A stretch of 64,000 bases of DNA, taken from an uncultured Acidobacteriia bacterium. GTDB taxonomy: Bacteria > Acidobacteriota > Terriglobia > Bryobacterales > Bryobacteraceae. The notes under the pieces are model-generated. The model was not told the DNA's origin, made no database searches, and saw nothing but the letters and a program-made list of their open reading frames with translations. Below, one piece after another: positions 8,632-18,448 of the stretch (its first letter is position 1; every line of letters begins with the position of its first letter). The position numbers were made by a program, and so were the translations under genes. The stretch covers positions 1-64,000 of the forward strand of contig CAIYVZ010000139.1 in assembly GCA_903929755.1 (NCBI GenBank), written 5' to 3'.

Positions 8632-9870
8632 TTGAGCAATACCAATTCCCTCTCAAAAAGTAAGATCAAGATCCTGTTGCTGGAAGGCTTGGATCCCTCG
8701 GCCGTAGACGCATTTCATGCGGACGGCTATACCGAAGTGGAGTATCACAAGAAGTCACTGCCAGAGGCAAAGCTGCTGGAGGCGGTGGAAGACGCCCATT
8801 TCATCGGCATTCGTTCGGCAACGAATCTGACGGAGAAGATCTTCGCCCATGCCCACAAACTGACGGCTGTGGGATGTTTCTGTATCGGTACCAATCAAGT
8901 GGACCTGAAGGCGGCCCGTGACCGGGGCGTCCCGGTGTTCAATGCACCCTTCTCGAATACCAGAAGCGTAGCGGAACTGGTGCTGGCGGAGACGATTCTG
9001 CTGATGCGCGGCGTGCCGTGGCGGAATGCCGAGGCCCATCGCGGGGGCTGGCAAAAGACAGCAACCGGGTCTCACGAGGTCCGGGGTAAGACGCTGGGCA
9101 TTATTGGCTACGGGCACATTGGAACCCAGATCGGCTTGCTCGCCGAAGCGATCGGGATGAATGTGGTGTTCTACGATGTGGTGTCGAAGCTGACCCTGGG
9201 CAACGCCCGTCAGATTGGTTCACTCCAGGAACTGCTGGCGATGGCCGATATCGTGACACTCCATGTTCCTGAGACGCCGAAGACAAAGAACATGATTGGC
9301 GCGGACGAACTGGCGCAGATGAAGCAGGGCTCGGCCCTGATCAACGCTGCGCGAGGGACCGTGGTGGACATTCCGGCGCTGGCGGCAGCGCTCGACAGTG
9401 GCCATTTGACCGGAGCGGCGCTCGACGTATTTCCTGCAGAACCCCGCACGGGCGAGGAATTTATTTCGCCGTTACGGGGGCGAGAGAACGTGATTCTCAC
9501 GCCGCATATTGCCGGCAGTACGCAGGAAGCGCAGAAGAATATCGGGCGTGAGGTCGCCGAAAAGCTGATCCGATACAGCAATAACGGAACCACGCTGACG
9601 GCCGTAAATTTCCCCGAAGTGACGCTGCCCGAACACCAGGGGCAGCACCGCGTTCTGCATATCCACCGGAATCAGCCGGGTATCCTGTCGCGGATCAACG
9701 CCGTCTTCTCCGAAGAGCGGATCAACGTTGCCGCGCAGTATTTGCAGACCAATGCGTCGATCGGCTATGTGGTAATTGATGTGGAGACGCCGGAACCGGA
9801 AGAATCCTTGAATCTGCGGCGGAGGCTGGATGAAATTCCCGGGACGATTCGGACTCGGGTCCTCTACTAA
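8632..9870 (+). CDS. serA: D-3-phosphoglycerate dehydrogenase
   Basis: The enzyme catalyses the first committed step of serine synthesis, oxidising 3-phosphoglycerate with NAD+. The TTG start at 8632 follows GGAGG by 4 bases and gives 412 residues, matching the E. coli SerA length. The frame stays open upstream, but that part runs through the terminator and the end of the OmpA-like gene. The NAD-binding loop GYGHIG is at 159-164. The catalytic set is Arg241 (NAARGTVVD), Glu270 (FPAEP) and His292 (TPHIAGST). A C-terminal ACT domain starts at about 340 (RVLHIHRNQPGILSRIN), suggesting serine feedback control. The gene stands alone between two terminators. Confidence 0.96.
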   Translation: MSNTNSLSKSKIKILLLEGLDPSAVDAFHADGYTEVEYHKKSLPEAKLLEAVEDAHFIGIRSATNLTEKIFAHAHKLTAVGCFCIGTNQVDLKAARDRGVPVFNAPFSNTRSVAELVLAETILLMRGVPWRNAEAHRGGWQKTATGSHEVRGKTLGIIGYGHIGTQIGLLAEAIGMNVVFYDVVSKLTLGNARQIGSLQELLAMADIVTLHVPETPKTKNMIGADELAQMKQGSALINAARGTVVDIPALAAALDSGHLTGAALDVFPAEPRTGEEFISPLRGRENVILTPHIAGSTQEAQKNIGREVAEKLIRYSNNGTTLTAVNFPEVTLPEHQGQHRVLHIHRNQPGILSRINAVFSEERINVAAQYLQTNASIGYVVIDVETPEPEESLNLRRRLDEIPGTIRTRVLY

Positions 9871-9907
9871 AAAATCCCACCGGAAAATAAGAAACCCTGA
9901 AGACAAG

Positions 9908-9942
9908 AAAAAGGGAGTGGCCCCCGAGCCGCTCCCTTTTTT
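9908..9942 (+). terminator. Rho-independent terminator of serA
   Basis: GGGAGTGGC pairs with GCCGCTCCC (one G-T pair) around a short loop, flanked by an A5 run and followed by T6. It begins 37 bases after the serA stop. Confidence 0.92.
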
Positions 9943-10195
9943 CCTTTTGACGCAACTGTCCGGGTACCTCCGAGCACCCAAAACAGCCCCATGGCATGCC
10001 GCACGCCTGCGCGTGAAGCGATTGTCTACCGGCCTGCCTCCGACGGTGGGCTGGTAGCGCAAAGTGTGAGGCGTGGGGTCGATCGCCTGGGCCCTAAGCC
10101 CCGGTTTCGACTCGGCTCTTGCCTCATCTGTCCACTATGTGGAACAGGACGTTCCGGCGTTTCAGGAGCTGCAAAATTATTTGCGGGAGTTTGCT

Positions 10196-12337
10196 TTACC
10201 AGGCGAGCAGGCTGGTGATGGCCCTGGCCAGATCGCTCGTCTGAGGAAGAATGTGGTCTTCCAGATCGGGATGGTAACCAACCCACGTGTCGAGGGCCGC
10301 CACGCGCTTCACCGGGGCATCGAGCGAGGTAAACAGTTCATCGGCGATGCGGGCGGCAATCTCGGCTCCGAAGCCGAAGCTCAGGGTGTCTTCGTGCGCC
10401 ACAATCACGCGATTGGTCTTGCGGACACTGGTGGCGATGGCAGCCCAGTCGTAGGGGCTCAGACTGCGGAGGTCGATAACTTCCACCGTCTTACCCGGAT
10501 GCGTCGTTTCCACTTCGTGGGCGGCCAGCAGGGCTTTCTGCACCACGGCGCCGTAAGTGACGATGGTAAGGGAATCTCCAGGCTTGGCGATACGCGCCTT
10601 GCCCAGGGGAATCATGTAGCCGTCGCCGGGGTAGGGCGAGCGATTGTACATTTCCCGATAGAGCTTTTTGTGCTCCAGAAAGAGCACGGGGTCTTCGCAG
10701 CGAATCGCGGTCCGCAGCAGTCCCGCAGCATCCGCCGCATTGCAGGGGAAGACAACGCGCAGGCCAGGGATATGGGTAAACGCCACTTCCCCGCACTGGC
10801 TGTGATAGACAGCCCCGCCGGTGAGGTAACCTCCGATGGGAACGCGAATCACCATAGGCGCGGCGAAACCTCCGTTGGAGCGCCAGCGAAGGGAGGCCAA
10901 CTCATCGCGAAGTTGCATCATCGCGGGCCAGATGTAGTCAAAGAACTGGATTTCAACCACCGGTTTGAGGCCGGTGACTGCCATACCGCTGGCGCGCCCG
11001 ATGATGGAGGCCTCGGCGATTGGCGAATTAAAAACACGGTGGCTGCCGAACTCTCTTTGCAGACCAGCGGTCAGCTTAAAGACCCCGCCCTTGCCCTTGA
11101 CTTCGTCGAGATGATCTTCCCGGCTGCAATCGGCAACATCTTCCCCGAAGACGACGATTCGGCTGTTGTGCCGCATTTCCTCGCGAAGGGTGGTGTTGAT
11201 CAGATCCGCCATTGTTCTGTCAAGCTGGGTTCTGTCAGCGGCAGCCGGATCTTCGGTCTGGGTTTCAGCCGGGACATCGAATTGAGCTGAAGTGGGGTCG
11301 CAGGTTTCCGAGTAAAGATGCTCGAGCGCGGTGGAGGGGACCGGCGGTGCGGCTTTGAGCGCTTTCTTCGCATCCTCAAGAATTTCGTGCTGCAGCTGGC
11401 GGTGAAGGACTTCGAGTTCAGCGGGAGTGGCAAGGCCCTCGTCGGTGAGGAACTCGGCCATTAGCTTCAGTGGATCTTTGGCCGCTTCGGCCGTACGCTC
11501 TGCTTCAGTCTTGTAGAAGCGCTCGTCATCACTCAGCGAATGAGAATAGGGCCGGGTGCAGTGCGCGTGGACCAGGGCCGGACCATGATTCTCGCGGCAA
11601 TACGCGACCGCAGTGGACATGGCACGGTAGGACGAGATGAAGTCTGTGCCATCCACCTCGATGGTCAGCAGGCCCGGGAAGTTCGACACCAGCCGGGAGA
11701 TGGACGCGCCGGGAGTTTGCTTCTCAACAGGGACCGAGATGGCATAGCCGTTGTCTTCAATTACAAAAATGACCGGCGCGGAAGACAGGCAGGCGTGGTT
11801 GATGGATTCCCAGAACTCCCCTTCGCTGGTAGCACCTTCGCCGGACGAGACCACCACCACCCGGTCCTCATGGGGATAGAGCATGCGCAGGCCTTCTGCG
11901 CAGCCGACTGCCTGGGTGTATTGCGTTCCGGTTGCGGACGAACTGGAAACGATGTTGCGGGCGGGGTCACTCCAGTGGCTGGGCATCTGGCGTCCACCGG
12001 AACTGGGATCGGAGGCCGCGCCCACTGCCTGCAGGAGCATGGAGTGGGGCGTCATGCCGAGCGCAAGGGTGAGTGCGCGGTCCCGGTAATAGGGGTAATA
12101 CCAGTCGTAGCCGGCGCGGGTGGACATACCCGCAGCCACCTGAATCGCCTCATGGCCGGCGCCGCTGATCTGGAAATAGATCTTGTTTTGGCGCTTCAGC
12201 AGAATTTCACGGTCATCCACCAGACGTGACGTGAGCATGGTGCGATAGGCCAGAAGAAGGGCCTCCGGCTCAAGACCCGCTGCCCGTGCCGCCTCCATCC
12301 GTTCAGTGCCCGTAAGCGTTGGGAACGACGTTGTCAT
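10196..12337 (-). CDS. Fused 2-oxoacid dehydrogenase E1 alpha-beta
   Basis: This 713-residue thiamine-diphosphate enzyme fuses both E1 subunits. The alpha half (about 20-340) contains the ThDP/Mg motif [13 protein letters not shown] followed by EDNGYAIS, and the phosphorylation-loop region [15 protein letters not shown]. An acidic linker of about 45 residues leads to the beta half (about 380-713), with [42 protein letters not shown]-like and [13 protein letters not shown] segments. The alpha half looks most like branched-chain 2-oxoisovalerate E1, but pyruvate cannot be excluded. No E2 or E3 gene lies nearby. The ATG follows a GAGGGC ribosome site. It lies 18 bp downstream of the MFS gene on the same strand, so they probably share a transcript. 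Confidence 0.88.
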   Translation of the reverse strand: MTTSFPTLTGTERMEAARAAGLEPEALLLAYRTMLTSRLVDDREILLKRQNKIYFQISGAGHEAIQVAAGMSTRAGYDWYYPYYRDRALTLALGMTPHSMLLQAVGAASDPSSGGRQMPSHWSDPARNIVSSSSATGTQYTQAVGCAEGLRMLYPHEDRVVVVSSGEGATSEGEFWESINHACLSSAPVIFVIEDNGYAISVPVEKQTPGASISRLVSNFPGLLTIEVDGTDFISSYRAMSTAVAYCRENHGPALVHAHCTRPYSHSLSDDERFYKTEAERTAEAAKDPLKLMAEFLTDEGLATPAELEVLHRQLQHEILEDAKKALKAAPPVPSTALEHLYSETCDPTSAQFDVPAETQTEDPAAADRTQLDRTMADLINTTLREEMRHNSRIVVFGEDVADCSREDHLDEVKGKGGVFKLTAGLQREFGSHRVFNSPIAEASIIGRASGMAVTGLKPVVEIQFFDYIWPAMMQLRDELASLRWRSNGGFAAPMVIRVPIGGYLTGGAVYHSQCGEVAFTHIPGLRVVFPCNAADAAGLLRTAIRCEDPVLFLEHKKLYREMYNRSPYPGDGYMIPLGKARIAKPGDSLTIVTYGAVVQKALLAAHEVETTHPGKTVEVIDLRSLSPYDWAAIATSVRKTNRVIVAHEDTLSFGFGAEIAARIADELFTSLDAPVKRVAALDTWVGYHPDLEDHILPQTSDLARAITSLLAW

Positions 12338-12355
12338 GAAAATGCCCTCACTAGA

Positions 12356-13639
12356 TTAGCAAGGCTTCACTCTATTGTCTTGAGGCATGTTTACGAGAGG
12401 AGTCCCCAGGGTACTAAGGAACCTCCAGAGCAGGTAACCGGCAATGGAACAGGCGACGGCGAGGCGGAAGGCGGTCTGGTACTCGGCATGGTCGAAGAGG
12501 CGTCCGATCCAGGGGCTGCTGATGGCGACCATGGCGGACCAGGAGCCTGCGCCCACGCCCGAGATAAGGCCGATGTGTTCGGAGGGGAAGACCCGGGCGG
12601 CCCAGTTGACCGACAGGACCACGAAGCCCGCCACAGCGAACATCGCCACGAAGAAGGAGGCAAGCACCCAGTAGCCAGAGGGCAGGGAATCAGTGAAGGC
12701 CAGCGGCAGGGTAATGATCAGCGACGCCAGCATGAGGCCCTTGTGCCGGGGCCCGTAACGGTCGAGCAGGGTGCCCCAGACGAAGTAGCTGATCTCCCAG
12801 CCGAGTGGCGGGATCCAGAGGACCTTACCGAGCATGGCCTGGTCCCAGCCGAATTTGGTGTGCAGGTACAGGGACGAGCTGTAGAGGATCAGGCCCAGCG
12901 GCATGGCCCCGAGCGCGTATGCGGCGATATAGGCGGCCAGCGCGGGGTGGGTCCACGGCATGGAGCGAAGGTTGGCGCGCTTTGTGGGGGCGTGCTGGTC
13001 AACGCCGCGGCTGATGAACTGCCACAGGATGAGCCAGAGGAAGCCGAGGCAGCCGGTAACCAGGAAGGCACCATGCCAGCCGAAATGGAGCGCGATGGGC
13101 GTGACGATGAACGGGGTAATAATGGCGCCGAGCGAACCGCCGCTGTAGGCGAGCGCAAGGCCCCTGCCCCGCTTTTCGGGAGGCAGGGTCTGCGTTACGG
13201 TGCGAAGGCCGCCTGGAAAAGTTGCGCCTTCTCCGGCCCCCAGAACGCCCCGCGCCAGGCCGAAGCTGAAGACTCCGCTTGCCCACGTGTGGGCGATAGC
13301 GGCCAGGCTCCACACGCCAACCGCGATGTTCATGCCGAGCCGGACCCCGAGCCGGTCCAGCAAGATCCCCCACAGAGGATTCCCGATCATGTAAGTGATG
13401 GAAAAACAGGAGATGATGAGGCCGTATTGTTCGGCGCTCAGGTGGGTGTCGTGCAGGATTGTCGGGGCCAGAATGGCGAGCGTATTCCGATCGACGTAGC
13501 TGATGAAGGAAACGAGCATCATCGAGACGGCTGGAAACCACGAGATCTGGCGAGGGGCAGCTGGCGGAGGCGGGTTGGCCGAATGCTGGTTATGGGGGCG
13601 CAATAACTCTCGATGATACACTGACAGAAACGTCGTCAA
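12356..13639 (-). CDS. MFS transporter, anion:cation symporter type
   Basis: This protein of about 427 residues has twelve predicted membrane segments. Family motifs include SYVDRNTLAILAP in helix 1, GILLDRLGVRLGM between helices 2 and 3, GLARGVLGAGEGATFPGG in helix 4, and PPEKRGRGLALAYSGGSLG in helix 5. This pattern matches the ACS subfamily (hexuronate, galactonate and related organic anions). The extreme 5' start is a TTG and has no clear ribosome site; translation may begin at one of several GTG/TTG codons in the next 15 codons. It precedes the E1 fusion, so a carboxylate substrate feeding 2-oxoacid metabolism is a reasonable but untested inference. Confidence 0.85.
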   Translation of the reverse strand: MTTFLSVYHRELLRPHNQHSANPPPPAAPRQISWFPAVSMMLVSFISYVDRNTLAILAPTILHDTHLSAEQYGLIISCFSITYMIGNPLWGILLDRLGVRLGMNIAVGVWSLAAIAHTWASGVFSFGLARGVLGAGEGATFPGGLRTVTQTLPPEKRGRGLALAYSGGSLGAIITPFIVTPIALHFGWHGAFLVTGCLGFLWLILWQFISRGVDQHAPTKRANLRSMPWTHPALAAYIAAYALGAMPLGLILYSSSLYLHTKFGWDQAMLGKVLWIPPLGWEISYFVWGTLLDRYGPRHKGLMLASLIITLPLAFTDSLPSGYWVLASFFVAMFAVAGFVVLSVNWAARVFPSEHIGLISGVGAGSWSAMVAISSPWIGRLFDHAEYQTAFRLAVACSIAGYLLWRFLSTLGTPLVNMPQDNRVKPC

Positions 13640-13688
13640 GGGTGCTGGTTCGAGTCAGTCTGAGTGCCGCCAGCCCAGAAAATCGGTA

Positions 13689-14276
13689 ATGCTGCTTCCT
13701 CGTGATTTTGTTGCGTACCTCTCCCGCCAGATTGTGCGGCGTCTTTCTGCTGCCACTATTGAATGTGTGAATCCAGAGCGGGTAATTGAGCTTGTCAGTA
13801 CTCTGATCACCGATGAACTGAATGCGGAGGACGCGCTGAACGACGAAGTGCGCGATCTGCTGGAACAGTACAGCGATTACATGCGCAAGGAAGGTGTCAG
13901 CTATCAGGACATGTTCCGCAAGATCAAGAGCACCATGATCACGCAGCGCAAGATTGTGAAGGCGGCTGGCCGTGACACGGGCGATGCCATGAAGTTGTCG
14001 CGCGACAAGGTCACGGACATCTCGCACAAGCTGATTACGGCGATGCGGAAGTCGCGCGATTTGCGCCTGAAGAAGGACCAGAACGAGGTCCGGCTGGATA
14101 TTGTGAAGGCATTCACGGACATCCTGGTGGTGGAAGAGAAGGCCGACCGGGCCTCTCGCGACAAGGTTCGCAGCCTGAAAAAAGACATCCCTGAGGGCAG
14201 CGAAGAGTGGGATATTTTGCAAAAACGTTACTACAGTGAAGAGCTGAAGAAGTTCGGCATCGACACATCCAAGTAA
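13689..14276 (+). CDS. DUF507 family protein
   Basis: The 195-residue cytosolic, highly charged, helical protein matches what I know of DUF507, a family of unknown function common in Acidobacteria and Deltaproteobacteria. It appears to comprise two related helical halves: about 10-90 with VNPERVIELVSTLITDEL and EVRDLLEQY, and about 100-180 with NEVRLDIVKAFTDIL and DKVRSLKKDIPEGSEEW. There are no catalytic motifs or membrane segments. It opens a plus-strand run (ribokinase 22 bp downstream) and is divergent from the MFS gene. The ATG at 13689 lacks a strong ribosome site. Confidence 0.8.
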   Translation: MLLPRDFVAYLSRQIVRRLSAATIECVNPERVIELVSTLITDELNAEDALNDEVRDLLEQYSDYMRKEGVSYQDMFRKIKSTMITQRKIVKAAGRDTGDAMKLSRDKVTDISHKLITAMRKSRDLRLKKDQNEVRLDIVKAFTDILVVEEKADRASRDKVRSLKKDIPEGSEEWDILQKRYYSEELKKFGIDTSK

Positions 14277-14298
14277 ACCCAATAAGGCGAGAAACAAG

Positions 14299-15249
14299 AT
14301 GAAACCGGCCGTAGTGGTTGTCGGCAGCCTGAATATGGACTTCGTGGTTCAAACGAAGACCTTGCCGGCCGCAAGCGAAACGGTGCTTGGCGACGGGTTT
14401 CGCATGATTCCCGGCGGCAAAGGCGCCAACCAGGCGGTGGCTGCCGGTAAGTTGGGCGCAGCTTCCGTGAATGTCCGTATGGTGGGCCGGGTGGGGCTGG
14501 ATCTGTTTGCCGATCAGCTGAAGGCGAGCCTTTCGACCGCTGGGGTGGACGTCTCGGCGGTGACCGCTTCCCGGCAACAACCCACTGGCGTGGCCTTCAT
14601 CGCGGTGGATGCGGCGGGACAGAACCAGATTGTGGTGGCTTCGGGCGCGAATAGTGAACTTGCCGCCAGCGATGTTCCCGCTATGAAACGCAGCTTTAGC
14701 GGTGCGAATATTGCGATGTTTCAGCTGGAAACGCCGCTGGATACGGTGGCTGCCGCGTTGAGCCTCGCTCGGACGGAGGGTTTGCGAACGATTCTGGATC
14801 CGGCGCCGGCAAGGGAATTATCGCGGGAGTTGTTGCTCCAGGTGGATATTCTGACGCCGAATGAGGCTGAGGCCTGCATGCTGTTGGGCAGAAAGCCGCA
14901 AGCGGTCACGCTGGAAGATGCCGCTTACCTCGCCGGGGAACTGGCGGCGCGGGGCGCTCGGATGGTGGTGGTGAAGCTGGGTTCCCAGGGCTGCTTCTTC
15001 CATGGCGCGGGTGAAGCCTATCATGTGCCTGGCTTTGCCGTGGATGCAGTGGATTCCACAGCGGCGGGCGATACGTTTAATGCCGGCCTGGCAGTTGCGC
15101 TGGCGGAAGGCTCGTCCATCCCGCATGCCCTGCGATTTGCCAACGCGGCGGCGGCAATTTCGGTGACACGGCTGGGCGCGCAGGCGTCGGCGCCCTCGCG
15201 GGTTGAAGTGGATGTATTTTTGGCAGCCCGCAAACTGGAAATCGGCTAA
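14299..15249 (+). CDS. rbsK: Ribokinase-like PfkB-family sugar kinase
   Basis: This 316-residue PfkB kinase probably phosphorylates D-ribose at O5 using ATP. The N-terminal signature VVGSLNMDFVV is followed by IPGGKGANQAVAAGKLG (about 37-53), the ribose-binding region of ribokinase. The C-terminal PfkB motif DSTAAGDTFNAGLAVAL (about 252-268) contains the catalytic Asp. The anion hole is AAGD rather than the usual GAGD, a conservative change seen in relatives. Length and motif spacing fit ribokinase well, but related nucleoside or sugar kinases share them. AAGGCGAG lies upstream of the ATG. Confidence 0.88.
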   Translation: MKPAVVVVGSLNMDFVVQTKTLPAASETVLGDGFRMIPGGKGANQAVAAGKLGAASVNVRMVGRVGLDLFADQLKASLSTAGVDVSAVTASRQQPTGVAFIAVDAAGQNQIVVASGANSELAASDVPAMKRSFSGANIAMFQLETPLDTVAAALSLARTEGLRTILDPAPARELSRELLLQVDILTPNEAEACMLLGRKPQAVTLEDAAYLAGELAARGARMVVVKLGSQGCFFHGAGEAYHVPGFAVDAVDSTAAGDTFNAGLAVALAEGSSIPHALRFANAAAAISVTRLGAQASAPSRVEVDVFLAARKLEIG

Positions 15250-15260
15250 CATGATGGTTC

Positions 15261-16016
15261 ATGTCAGAAGCCGCTATCGTCGTTAAAGATCTTCGAAAAA
15301 CCTACGATACAAAACTTGCCGTTGATGGCTTAACGCTGACGGTCCCGCGAGGGTCGTTTTTTGGCTTTTTGGGGCCGAACGGCGCCGGGAAATCGACCAC
15401 GATCCGGATGCTGATGGGCCTGATTCCGGCAACATCCGGCTCCATTGAAATTCTGGGCCTGAATATGCCGCTGGACGAGACGGCAATTAAGCAGCGAATT
15501 GGGCTGGTGCCCGATGAGTCTTTACTGTTTGACCGGCTTACCGGGTTCGAATTTCTGGAGTTTGTGGGGCGGATGTACAGCCTGCCCCGGGAGCTTTCAC
15601 GGGAACGCGCCGGCGAACTGATGGAGTTGTTCCAACTTTCGAATGAGAAGCGGACGCTGATCGCTGAGTACTCCAAGGGTATGCGGAAGCGAGTGGCCAT
15701 GGCGGCATCGCTGATCCACAAACCGGAACTCTTCCTGCTGGATGAGCCGTTTGAGGGTGTGGACGCAGTGGGCGCGCGGCTGATGAAGGACATCCTGCTC
15801 GATCTGGTGCAGCACGGGGCCACGATCTTCCTCACCTCGCATGTGCTGGAAGTAGTGGAGCGGCTCTGCGACCATGCCGCGATCATCAACGCAGGCAAAA
15901 TTGTTGCCGAGGGCAGCATGGATGAACTTCGGGCGGGCTCAGCCACGCTGGAGGACTCTTTCGTGCGGACTGTGGGCGCCGACCATGCTTACGAACGGCT
16001 GGACTGGCTGGGTTAA
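15261..16016 (+). CDS. ABC-2 type exporter ATP-binding protein
   Basis: The 251-residue ATPase has Walker A GPNGAGKST at 39-47, a Q-loop equivalent, the signature YSKGMRKRV, Walker B LFLLDEPFEGVD and the switch histidine in LTSHVLE. YSKGM in place of LSGGQ is common in ABC-2 exporters of the CcmA/NatA type. It starts 11 bp after ribokinase and ends 5 bp before the permease gene, with which it forms the transporter. The substrate is unknown. The C-terminal segment after about 215 resembles the accessory tail of such ATPases. Confidence 0.92.
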   Translation: MSEAAIVVKDLRKTYDTKLAVDGLTLTVPRGSFFGFLGPNGAGKSTTIRMLMGLIPATSGSIEILGLNMPLDETAIKQRIGLVPDESLLFDRLTGFEFLEFVGRMYSLPRELSRERAGELMELFQLSNEKRTLIAEYSKGMRKRVAMAASLIHKPELFLLDEPFEGVDAVGARLMKDILLDLVQHGATIFLTSHVLEVVERLCDHAAIINAGKIVAEGSMDELRAGSATLEDSFVRTVGADHAYERLDWLG

Positions 16017-16021
16017 GCACC

Positions 16022-17614
16022 ATGATCCTGGCCATTCTGAAAGCTCAATTTCTCAGCATGCGGCTTCGGCCGGGCACACGGAAGGGCTCTGCCATCTTCT
16101 CGGCGATTACGGGCCTGATGTTTTACGCGGCGTTCGTATTTCTGGGCTGGATGACGATGTTGTTCTTCTCGTCCGGTGACCAGACGCCGCTGTTCGTCAG
16201 GATACTTTCCCTCGGGCTGCCGTTTGTGATGCTCTACTGGCAGCTGTCGCCGCTGATTTCGGCGAGTTTCGGGGCGTCGCTCGACCTGCAAAAACTGCGG
16301 GCTTATCCGATTCCGAAGAGCAGTCTGTTCATTGTTGAGGTAATGCTGCGCGTTACTACGTGCGCGGAACTGCTGCTGCCGTTGTTGGGCCTCACCGTGG
16401 GGCTGCTGCGGAACCCGATGCTGGGCTGGCGTTACTCGCCTCTGATTATCGGCGGCACGGTAATTTTCGCGGCCACCAATGTTCTGCTCTCGGCGGGGAC
16501 GAGGAGTCTGCTGGAGCGCCTGATTCTGCGAACGAAACTACGGGAACTGCTGATGATCCTGCTGGTGACGATTGCCGTATTGCCGCAGATTTTGCTCGCG
16601 ACAAAGATAAGGAAAGGCACGGTTCTGGGCCTGGCTCCGTCGCAGATCGTGTGGCCCTGGGCGGCGATTGCGCACCTCGTCACGGGCGACTCGGCGTTGC
16701 TGGCCAGCGTTTCAGCACTTTTCTGGCTGGGGGCGGCCGCAGTCTTCAGCCGGTGGCAGTTCGAGAGAACTCTGAAATATGACGGAGCTTCGATTCGCAA
16801 GCCGGAGCGCGAAGCAAAGCCCGATGGCGTGATGGAGAAGTTCTACCGGCTGCCGGGGAGACTGCTGCCCGATCCTTTGGCGGCGATGGTGGAGAAGGAA
16901 CTGCGGACCTACTTCCGGATCCCACGGTTTCGGCTCGTCTACGCCATGTCGTGCTTCTTTGGCGTCATCGTTTTTCTGCCGATGATGCGGCGGGGACAGC
17001 AGGGATTCTTCCGCGAAAACGCGTTGCCAGTCATGTGTCTCTACGGGCTGATGATGCTGGGGCAGATCAGCTACTGGAATGCGTTTGGGTTTGACCGCAG
17101 TGCCGTTCAGGGTTATTTTTCGTGGCCGGTGAAGTTCCGTGACGTCCTGATCGCGAAGAACCTGACGGTGTGGGCGATGCTGGCTCCGCAGGTTCTGGTG
17201 GTGTCGGTTGTCTGTTGGATTGCCAAGCTTGGCGCGGGACCGGGGAAGATTGTGGAGGCTCTGTTCGTTGTGGCGGTTTCTTCGCTGTACTGGTTTTCGT
17301 TGGGCAATATCTGCTCCGTGCGGATTCCAAGGGCCATGAATCCCGACAAAATGAACCAGATGACGAACAAGCTGCAGGCTCTGACTATTTTCGCGGCACC
17401 GTTTCTGTTGCTGCCGGTGGTTCTGGCATACTGGTCGCGCTGGTTCTTCGAAAGCGAGACTATTTTCGTGGCCGTGATGGCGGTGGCGGCCATTGTGGGC
17501 GCGATTTTCTATTGGGTCGGGCTGGATTCGGCGGTGGAGGCCGCAACGGGGGAAAAACGGGAGAAGATGCTGTTGGAACTTACGAAGTCTGACGGACCGA
17601 TGTCGATCACCTAA
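16022..17614 (+). CDS. ABC-2 type exporter permease
   Basis: The 530-residue protein has about a dozen hydrophobic segments arranged in two groups (about 25-250 and 300-510), separated by a cytoplasmic loop rich in Lys/Arg (KPEREAKPDGVMEKFYRL). This double-length architecture suggests a fused or duplicated permease rather than a six-helix half. It lies 5 bp after its ATPase. No substrate-specific motif is visible. The last codons lie 10 bp before the cyclase-family gene, so the operon probably continues. Confidence 0.82.
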   Translation: MILAILKAQFLSMRLRPGTRKGSAIFSAITGLMFYAAFVFLGWMTMLFFSSGDQTPLFVRILSLGLPFVMLYWQLSPLISASFGASLDLQKLRAYPIPKSSLFIVEVMLRVTTCAELLLPLLGLTVGLLRNPMLGWRYSPLIIGGTVIFAATNVLLSAGTRSLLERLILRTKLRELLMILLVTIAVLPQILLATKIRKGTVLGLAPSQIVWPWAAIAHLVTGDSALLASVSALFWLGAAAVFSRWQFERTLKYDGASIRKPEREAKPDGVMEKFYRLPGRLLPDPLAAMVEKELRTYFRIPRFRLVYAMSCFFGVIVFLPMMRRGQQGFFRENALPVMCLYGLMMLGQISYWNAFGFDRSAVQGYFSWPVKFRDVLIAKNLTVWAMLAPQVLVVSVVCWIAKLGAGPGKIVEALFVVAVSSLYWFSLGNICSVRIPRAMNPDKMNQMTNKLQALTIFAAPFLLLPVVLAYWSRWFFESETIFVAVMAVAAIVGAIFYWVGLDSAVEAATGEKREKMLLELTKSDGPMSIT

Positions 17615-17624
17615 ACTGAATTTC

Positions 17625-18434
17625 GTGTCCGCCGATTCCCGTACCAGCATCGATAACCTTCTGGCAGCCCTCGGGGCCTGCCAGACCATTGACCTGGGGC
17701 AACCCTATTACACGGGGATGCCGCATCATCCGGCGCATCCGCCGTTTCTGTATGGCCTGAATAAAAAGCATGGCGACTACGTGAATCCCGGGGGGGCCAG
17801 TTCGGCATCAGAGGGTTTGGCGCTGGGAGCACATGTCGGGACACACATTGATGCGCTCTGCCATTTTTCGTGCAACGGCCTGATGTTTGGGGACGTGGAC
17901 GCAGCCTCGGCGCAAAGCTACGCGGGCGGGCTGGAGCGGCATACCATCGACAATGTGGCGCCGCTGCTGCGCAGGGGTGTTTTGCTGGATATCGCGAAGG
18001 TTGCCGGAGTTTCGGCACTGCCCACGGACTTCGTGGTGGAGCCGGAGCACCTCGAAGCGACCGGCGTGGAGGTTCGCGCGGGAGACGTGGCGCTGATCCG
18101 CACCGGCTGGGGACAGTATTGGGACGATGCGGCGAAGTTCATCTCGCAGGTCCACAGCCCGGGGCCGAAGGTGGCGGGCGCGAAGTGGCTGAGCGAACGC
18201 GGGGTATTCGCAGCGGGCAGCGATACGGCTCCGTTTGAGTTCACGCCGAGCCCGAATATGGATGTCCATGTGCACCTGCTGGTGGAGCAGGGCATCCACA
18301 TTATTGAATGTTTGAACCTGGAGGACCTGGCGGCGAACGGGGCCACCGAGTTTGTGTTTCTTGACGCACCTCTGAAAATTCGCGGCGGGACGGGCTCGCC
18401 GATTCGTCCTGTTGCACTGATCGCTCATACTTAA
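17625..18434 (+). CDS. Cyclase-family (kynurenine formamidase-like) metal hydrolase
   Basis: With the GTG start at 17625 the protein has 269 residues. The frame is open further upstream, but that overlaps the permease in another frame. The metal motif AHVGTHIDALCHF (HxGTHxDxxxH, about 68-80) is the cyclase/KynB family signature. GDVALIRTGWGQYW and the late GIHIIECLNLEDL are also family hallmarks. Members hydrolyse cyclic amides or formyl-kynurenine, or act as isatin hydrolases; the exact substrate cannot be assigned, and no other tryptophan-catabolic gene is near. It is followed after 14 bp by hemH. Confidence 0.85.
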   Translation: MSADSRTSIDNLLAALGACQTIDLGQPYYTGMPHHPAHPPFLYGLNKKHGDYVNPGGASSASEGLALGAHVGTHIDALCHFSCNGLMFGDVDAASAQSYAGGLERHTIDNVAPLLRRGVLLDIAKVAGVSALPTDFVVEPEHLEATGVEVRAGDVALIRTGWGQYWDDAAKFISQVHSPGPKVAGAKWLSERGVFAAGSDTAPFEFTPSPNMDVHVHLLVEQGIHIIECLNLEDLAANGATEFVFLDAPLKIRGGTGSPIRPVALIAHT

Positions 18435-18448
18435 GTTCCGGGATCTCA

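Noticed and set aside
13640-13690. tRNA-like GGTTCGAGTC sequence
   Set aside because: Flanking bases do not form a T-stem or acceptor stem, so no tRNA is called.
17493-17624. Upstream extension of the cyclase-family gene
   Set aside because: It overlaps the permease in another frame and does not match the family; GTG 17625 gives a normal start.
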